Assembly (NCBI GenBank): GCA_017651065.1 | Contig: JAGCDP010000037.1 | Location: forward strand, 1 to 64,000 | Reading direction: 5' to 3' | From: Treponema sp. | GTDB lineage: Bacteria; Spirochaetota; Spirochaetia; Treponematales; Treponemataceae | Length of the DNA: 64,000 nucleotides | In this document: positions 60,877 through 64,000 of the stretch, piece after piece | How the letters are laid out: the number at the start of each line of letters is the position of its first letter | Position numbering within the stretch: position 1 is the stretch's first letter | Notes under the pieces: generated by a model | Seen by the model: only the letters and a program-made list of their open reading frames with translations | Database searches by the model: none | Told to the model about the DNA's origin: nothing | Translations under genes and position numbers: made by a program

Positions 60877-61735
60877 GTGAAAAATTCTCCGTAATATGAG
60901 TTGAATAAAGCTGTTTGGAAATATCTGATTTTCCAGGGACGCCAGCTGCATCTGCCCGACAATGATTACAGTGAAGGAATATTTCTATGTATTGACTGGC
61001 AGCTCTTCTTGCAGCATCAATCTGAGCGCAATTTGGAGCCGGTTCATCCCTGAGCTTTGCTGTTGGAATCAAAGGAATGATATTGTATTTTTCAGCACCC
61101 GCTTCTGCTACTGCCTGAGCAATCTGTTCAATATGCTCTCCGTTTATTCGCGGAACAAGAACTGTGTTTACCTTTACCGTAATACCGGCTTCTGCAATTT
61201 TTCTTATTCCTTCAAGTTGATTTTCTATAAGGATTTTTGCACCTTCTACACCTTCGATTTTTTCCCCGTGCCAGACAACATAATCATTCAGCTGGGCGCC
61301 AATTTCAGGATCTACAGCATTTACCGTTACTGTCAGGCTGTCAATTCCGGCTTTAATTACTTCATCTGCACGCTCGTTCAAAAGCAGTCCGTTTGTACTC
61401 ATGCATTTTATAAGCTCAGGAAATTTTTCACCGATTATTCTGAAGGTTTTGAATGCATTATCACTTGCAAGAGTGTCTCCGGGACCAGCAATTCCTGCAA
61501 CCTTAATTTCAGGGCTGATTTGAATTGCTTTTCCAACAATTTCCGCTGCTTCTTCTGGTTTTAATATTCGTCCTGTAACCCCTGGTCTGTTTTCTGTAGA
61601 GTTGATTGAGCGTTCACAAAAGCGGCAGGCAATATTACAACCCGGACATACAGGCAGATGAATGCGGCCTGTTGTTGCGCCATGACTTGCGAAGCATGGA
61701 TGTTGTTTTTCCAGTTCCGAAAATGATTTTGGCAA
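60869..61735 (-). CDS. nifB: NifB-type radical SAM cofactor maturase
   Basis: 288 residues. HPCF (C14), CPGCNIACRFCERS (C33, C37, C40 bind the SAM cluster), NRPGVTGR, and near the C-terminus CNHCRADAAG, a NifB signature. It lacks the NifX domain fused in many bacterial NifBs; two separate NifX-type proteins are encoded nearby. Builds the Fe8S9C NifB cofactor, so the reductase here probably carries such a cluster. Minus-strand promoter TTGACA (61815-61810) with -10 TATTTT and an operator at +1. Confidence 0.92.
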   Translation of the reverse strand: MPKSFSELEKQHPCFASHGATTGRIHLPVCPGCNIACRFCERSINSTENRPGVTGRILKPEEAAEIVGKAIQISPEIKVAGIAGPGDTLASDNAFKTFRIIGEKFPELIKCMSTNGLLLNERADEVIKAGIDSLTVTVNAVDPEIGAQLNDYVVWHGEKIEGVEGAKILIENQLEGIRKIAEAGITVKVNTVLVPRINGEHIEQIAQAVAEAGAEKYNIIPLIPTAKLRDEPAPNCAQIDAARRAASQYIEIFLHCNHCRADAAGVPGKSDISKQLYSTHITENFSHG

Positions 61736-61767
61736 ATGAACGCTCCTGAATTAATTTGCAATGTATT

Positions 61768-61786
61768 ACCTAGTTTTACGATAGGT
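61768..61786. promoter_or_regulatory. ACCTA-N9-TAGGT operator at the nifB promoter
   Basis: Perfect half-sites immediately downstream of the leftward -10 TATTTT (61792-61787), itself 17 bp from TTGACA (61815-61810). A roadblock position. Confidence 0.8.
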
Positions 61787-61881
61787 AAAATACAAGGGAA
61801 AACTCTTTTTGTCAAGAGATTTGCCTGCAAAATACAAAAAAAGGATTGACAATAAAAACAAAAAACTATATTTTTATTTTC

Positions 61882-61900
61882 AACCTACCTACTTACTAGG
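61882..61900. promoter_or_regulatory. ACCTA-N9-TAGGT operator at the alpha/beta hydrolase promoter
   Basis: Half-sites ACCTA and TAGGT with N9 (a second ACCTA at 61886 overlaps). Lies just downstream of the rightward promoter TTGACA (61846-61851) and TATATT (61868-61873). Confidence 0.75.
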
Positions 61901-61925
61901 TTTTAGCACACAACGGAGGTATTAT

Positions 61926-62777
61926 ATGACAGCCAATTTGAATCTTGATTATCTTTTTACTGACCCCGAAGAACTGGATCCTACAGAGCTTCCAGACTAC
62001 ACAACTCTCGATTTTGTAAGTAACGGATCTCATATATACGGTGAAATAATGTGGCCTTCTTCAAATGTTCCAAAACCTCATCCTTGTGTAATTATGCTTC
62101 ACGGCTTTCCGGGGACTGCGCGCAATGATGATATTTCTCATGCTTTGTGCCGCATTGGTTGTGTTGTGATTGTTCCTCATAACCGCGGAGCCTGGGGTAG
62201 TCAGGGAAAGTATTTGATAACGCACTGTATTGAAGATGCACAGAATCTGGCTGAATATGCCCACTCGCCTGAGTTCACACAAAAATATAATGTTGACCCG
62301 AACCAGATTTTTTTGCTTGGCCACAGCATGGGCGCAAACTCTGCCTTGAATGCAGGCCGCAAGCTTGACTGGATCTGCGGAATTATAATGCTCACTCCTT
62401 ATGACCCTACCCGCTATTTGAACCGTGCAAAGGAAAGTTATTTTCGTTCGCTTTTGGAAGAAGGAAAGATTTTGCAGTCGGATGGGATTGATGCAATTTA
62501 TGATGATGTTGTTTTGAACCGCGATGAAATAAGTCATCCAAAGGCGTTTGAACAGGTGAAGGATAAAAACCTGCTTGTTGTTGCGGGTATTTATGATTCT
62601 GTGTCGCCGATTAACGAAATGATTTTGCCGTTGTGGAAGCTGCTAGAAGCGCATCAAACTAAAGCAATCCAGAAGCGTGTGGAGTTTCCTACAGAGCACG
62701 GACTTTTAGGCCGTAGGATCAGTGTGATTAAAGAGATTGCAGGGTTTATAGACAGCGCCTGCAACACGTCGCAGTAA
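61926..62777 (+). CDS. Alpha/beta-hydrolase fold protein
   Basis: 283 residues from ATG 61926 (GGAGG upstream). HGFPG oxyanion region, nucleophile elbow GHSMGAN near residue 137, Asp in YDSVSPI and His in TEHGLLG complete a triad. Soluble serine hydrolase or acyl-peptidase-like. Regulated with the island, so perhaps acting on an ester or thioester sulfur compound; the substrate is unknown. Confidence 0.78.
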   Translation: MTANLNLDYLFTDPEELDPTELPDYTTLDFVSNGSHIYGEIMWPSSNVPKPHPCVIMLHGFPGTARNDDISHALCRIGCVVIVPHNRGAWGSQGKYLITHCIEDAQNLAEYAHSPEFTQKYNVDPNQIFLLGHSMGANSALNAGRKLDWICGIIMLTPYDPTRYLNRAKESYFRSLLEEGKILQSDGIDAIYDDVVLNRDEISHPKAFEQVKDKNLLVVAGIYDSVSPINEMILPLWKLLEAHQTKAIQKRVEFPTEHGLLGRRISVIKEIAGFIDSACNTSQ

Positions 62778-62787
62778 TAGTTTTTTT

Positions 62788-62816
62788 CTATAACTCATCA
62801 TATAAAACTAGTATTA
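62788..62816 (+). promoter_or_regulatory. CTATAACT/TAGTATTA activator-like motif of the second metN operon
   Basis: CTATAACT (62788-62795), 8 bp, AAAACTAGTATTA (62804-62816), followed by TATATC near 62838 as a weak -10. Same orientation relative to gene as the two others. Confidence 0.7.
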
Positions 62817-62864
62817 GCGCAAGTTATAGATTTTTGCTATATCTTAAAAAAGTGAAAGGACAGG

Positions 62865-62931
62865 CTAAAAATTGCTTGCGCAATTTTTTTAACGCCTTCC
62901 GATTAATCACCGGCCGCCAGCGGCCTTACTC
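62865..62931. repeat. 67-bp element upstream of the second metN (copy 2, inverted)
   Basis: Inverted copy of the element at 31475-31541, 63 of 67 bases matching, with GGCCGC-like and AAAAATTGC-type hairpins. It lies in the leader, just before the metN RBS. Confidence 0.8.
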
Positions 62932-62941
62932 AGGAGGCATT

Positions 62942-63985
62942 ATGCCAATAATTGAACTTAAAGACATTTACAAAACCTTCACAGACGGGAAGAAAAGCTT
63001 TAACGCAGTTGAAAATGCGAGCGTTTCTATTGAGAAGGGAGAGATTTTTGGAATCATTGGTTTTTCGGGGGCAGGAAAATCTACTCTGGTACGAACAATA
63101 AATCTGCTTGGTCGTCCAACTTCGGGCAGCGTTACTGTTCGTGGAAAAGATTTTTTGAGCCTTAGTCCAAAGGAGCTCCGCGAAGAACGAAAAACAATCG
63201 GAATGATTTTCCAGCATTTTAATCTGATGAAGAGCCGCACTGTTTTTGGCAATGTTGCTTTTCCGTTAAAGCGCAGCGGACTTTCTAAAGACGAAATTGC
63301 AAAAAAGGTTCACGAGCTTTTGGAGCTTGTAGAAATAAAGGATAAGGAAAATGTGTATCCGTCACAACTTTCAGGTGGACAGAAGCAGCGTGTTGCAATT
63401 GCACGTGCCCTTGCAAATAATCCGGATATTCTTTTGTGCGATGAAGCAACTTCCGCACTAGACCCTACAACAACACGTTCAATTCTTGCGCTGCTTAAAA
63501 AGCTGAACAAGGAGCTTGGACTTACAATCGTAATCATCACTCATCAGATGGAAGTTATAAAAGAAATCTGTTCTAAGGTTGCCGTAATGGAAAACGGAAA
63601 GATTGTTGAACAGGGTGAAGTATTTAATATTTTTGCATCTCCTAAGGATGAAGTTACAAAACGCTTTATCCGCTCAACTTCGAGCCTTACAAAAATTGAA
63701 CAGCTTATTGCAGAGGATTCGCCTGTTGTTAAGCTTGCGGCAGATGAAACTCTGGTACGGTTTACGTTCAGAGAAAAGAATGTTTCTGAGCCGATTATTT
63801 CTGCAATGTCGCGCCTGTACGAAATTACAATCAACATTATTTTTGCAGATGTAGAAATTGTTCAGGACGCACCAATAGGCGGAACTGTAGCAATTGTAAG
63901 TGGAAAGGAAGATGTAGTAAAACGCGCACTGGCACATATTGAACAACAAGGGGTCGGAGTAGAAGTGCTAAAGACAGGAATATAA
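62942..63985 (+). CDS. Second MetN-type methionine ABC transporter ATPase
   Basis: 347 residues. MPIIELKDIYKTFTDGKKSFNAVENASVSIEKGEIFGIIGFSGAGKST, signature LSGGQKQR, LLCDEATSALDPTT, and a C-terminal NIL domain. Paralogous to the MetN at 31563 and on the same strand. AGGAGG precedes the ATG at 62942. Matching permease and receptor genes are expected just beyond the window end. Confidence 0.9.
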   Translation: MPIIELKDIYKTFTDGKKSFNAVENASVSIEKGEIFGIIGFSGAGKSTLVRTINLLGRPTSGSVTVRGKDFLSLSPKELREERKTIGMIFQHFNLMKSRTVFGNVAFPLKRSGLSKDEIAKKVHELLELVEIKDKENVYPSQLSGGQKQRVAIARALANNPDILLCDEATSALDPTTTRSILALLKKLNKELGLTIVIITHQMEVIKEICSKVAVMENGKIVEQGEVFNIFASPKDEVTKRFIRSTSSLTKIEQLIAEDSPVVKLAADETLVRFTFREKNVSEPIISAMSRLYEITINIIFADVEIVQDAPIGGTVAIVSGKEDVVKRALAHIEQQGVGVEVLKTGI

Positions 63986-64000
63986 CAGCGCCTGTCATTG

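Noticed and set aside
60962-61564. 200-codon plus-strand frame opposite nifB
   Set aside because: Shadow frame rich in Cys, Phe and Tyr; nifB motifs are on the opposite strand.

Overview
The window reads as part of the chromosome of a host-associated spirochaete, most likely a Treponema. This is inferred from moderate-to-low GC, many short lipoprotein genes, a long GH77/GH13 glucan operon, GGDEF and Rrf2-type regulators, and a homopolymeric G tract inside a promoter. Species cannot be named from sequence reading alone. No rRNA, tRNA, CRISPR array or complete mobile element was seen.

Region 1 (1-13161): the 3' end of an IS3-family element, then a housekeeping/accessory mix: lipoprotein, rRNA pseudouridine synthase, DNA methyltransferase, gpmI, a PlsC-like acyltransferase with a zinc ribbon, a Nudix hydrolase, an Lgt-family protein, tatD, a PflA-like radical SAM protein, two tandem PIN-domain toxin-antitoxin modules with a remnant of a third, a SUMF1-type lipoprotein behind a poly-G promoter, and a PD-(D/E)XK-like protein. 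Region 2 (13162-13806) is a non-coding array of five near-identical hairpins, mostly about 105 bp apart. Region 3 (13807-28752): malQ and a giant GH13 protein, a GHKL ATPase, purA, a FeoA-FeoB fusion, a threonine-synthase-like protein lacking the PLP lysine, argR, a diguanylate cyclase and pgi.

Region 4 (28818 to the window end) is a large organic-sulfur acquisition island. It encodes an Rrf2 regulator, M20 amidohydrolases, MetQNI and a second MetN, a PatB-type C-S lyase, a nitrogenase-like reductase (NifK-like, NifD-like, NifH-like) with NifB and two NifX-type proteins, cysteine synthase, a LysR regulator, RidA proteins, a LysE exporter, a cystine-type ABC transporter, LarE, TcdA, a rhodanese-TusA-DsrE fusion, a CysO/ThiF/Mec-type sulfur-carrier operon, a sulfonate-type ABC transporter, and cystathionine gamma-synthase/lyase. 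The nitrogenase-like set resembles the methylthio-alkane reductase (Mar) type more than N2-fixing nitrogenase: P-cluster cysteines and one cofactor cysteine are present, but residues matching NifD Gln191, His195 and His442 are replaced.

Two regulatory signals join the island. A 19-bp palindrome, ACCTA-N9-TAGGT, occurs about 14 times, always at promoters of island genes, either over the -35 box or just downstream of the -10; the Rrf2 protein, which sits behind such a promoter itself, is the best candidate ligand. A second motif, CTATAACT-N7/8-AAAAnTAGTATTA, lies upstream of three transporter operons with poor -35 boxes; the LysR-type protein is the candidate activator. The apparent logic is uptake of methionine, cystine derivatives and sulfonates, reductive or lyase release of thiols, and assembly of cysteine and methionine in an organism with no visible sulfate-assimilation genes in this window.
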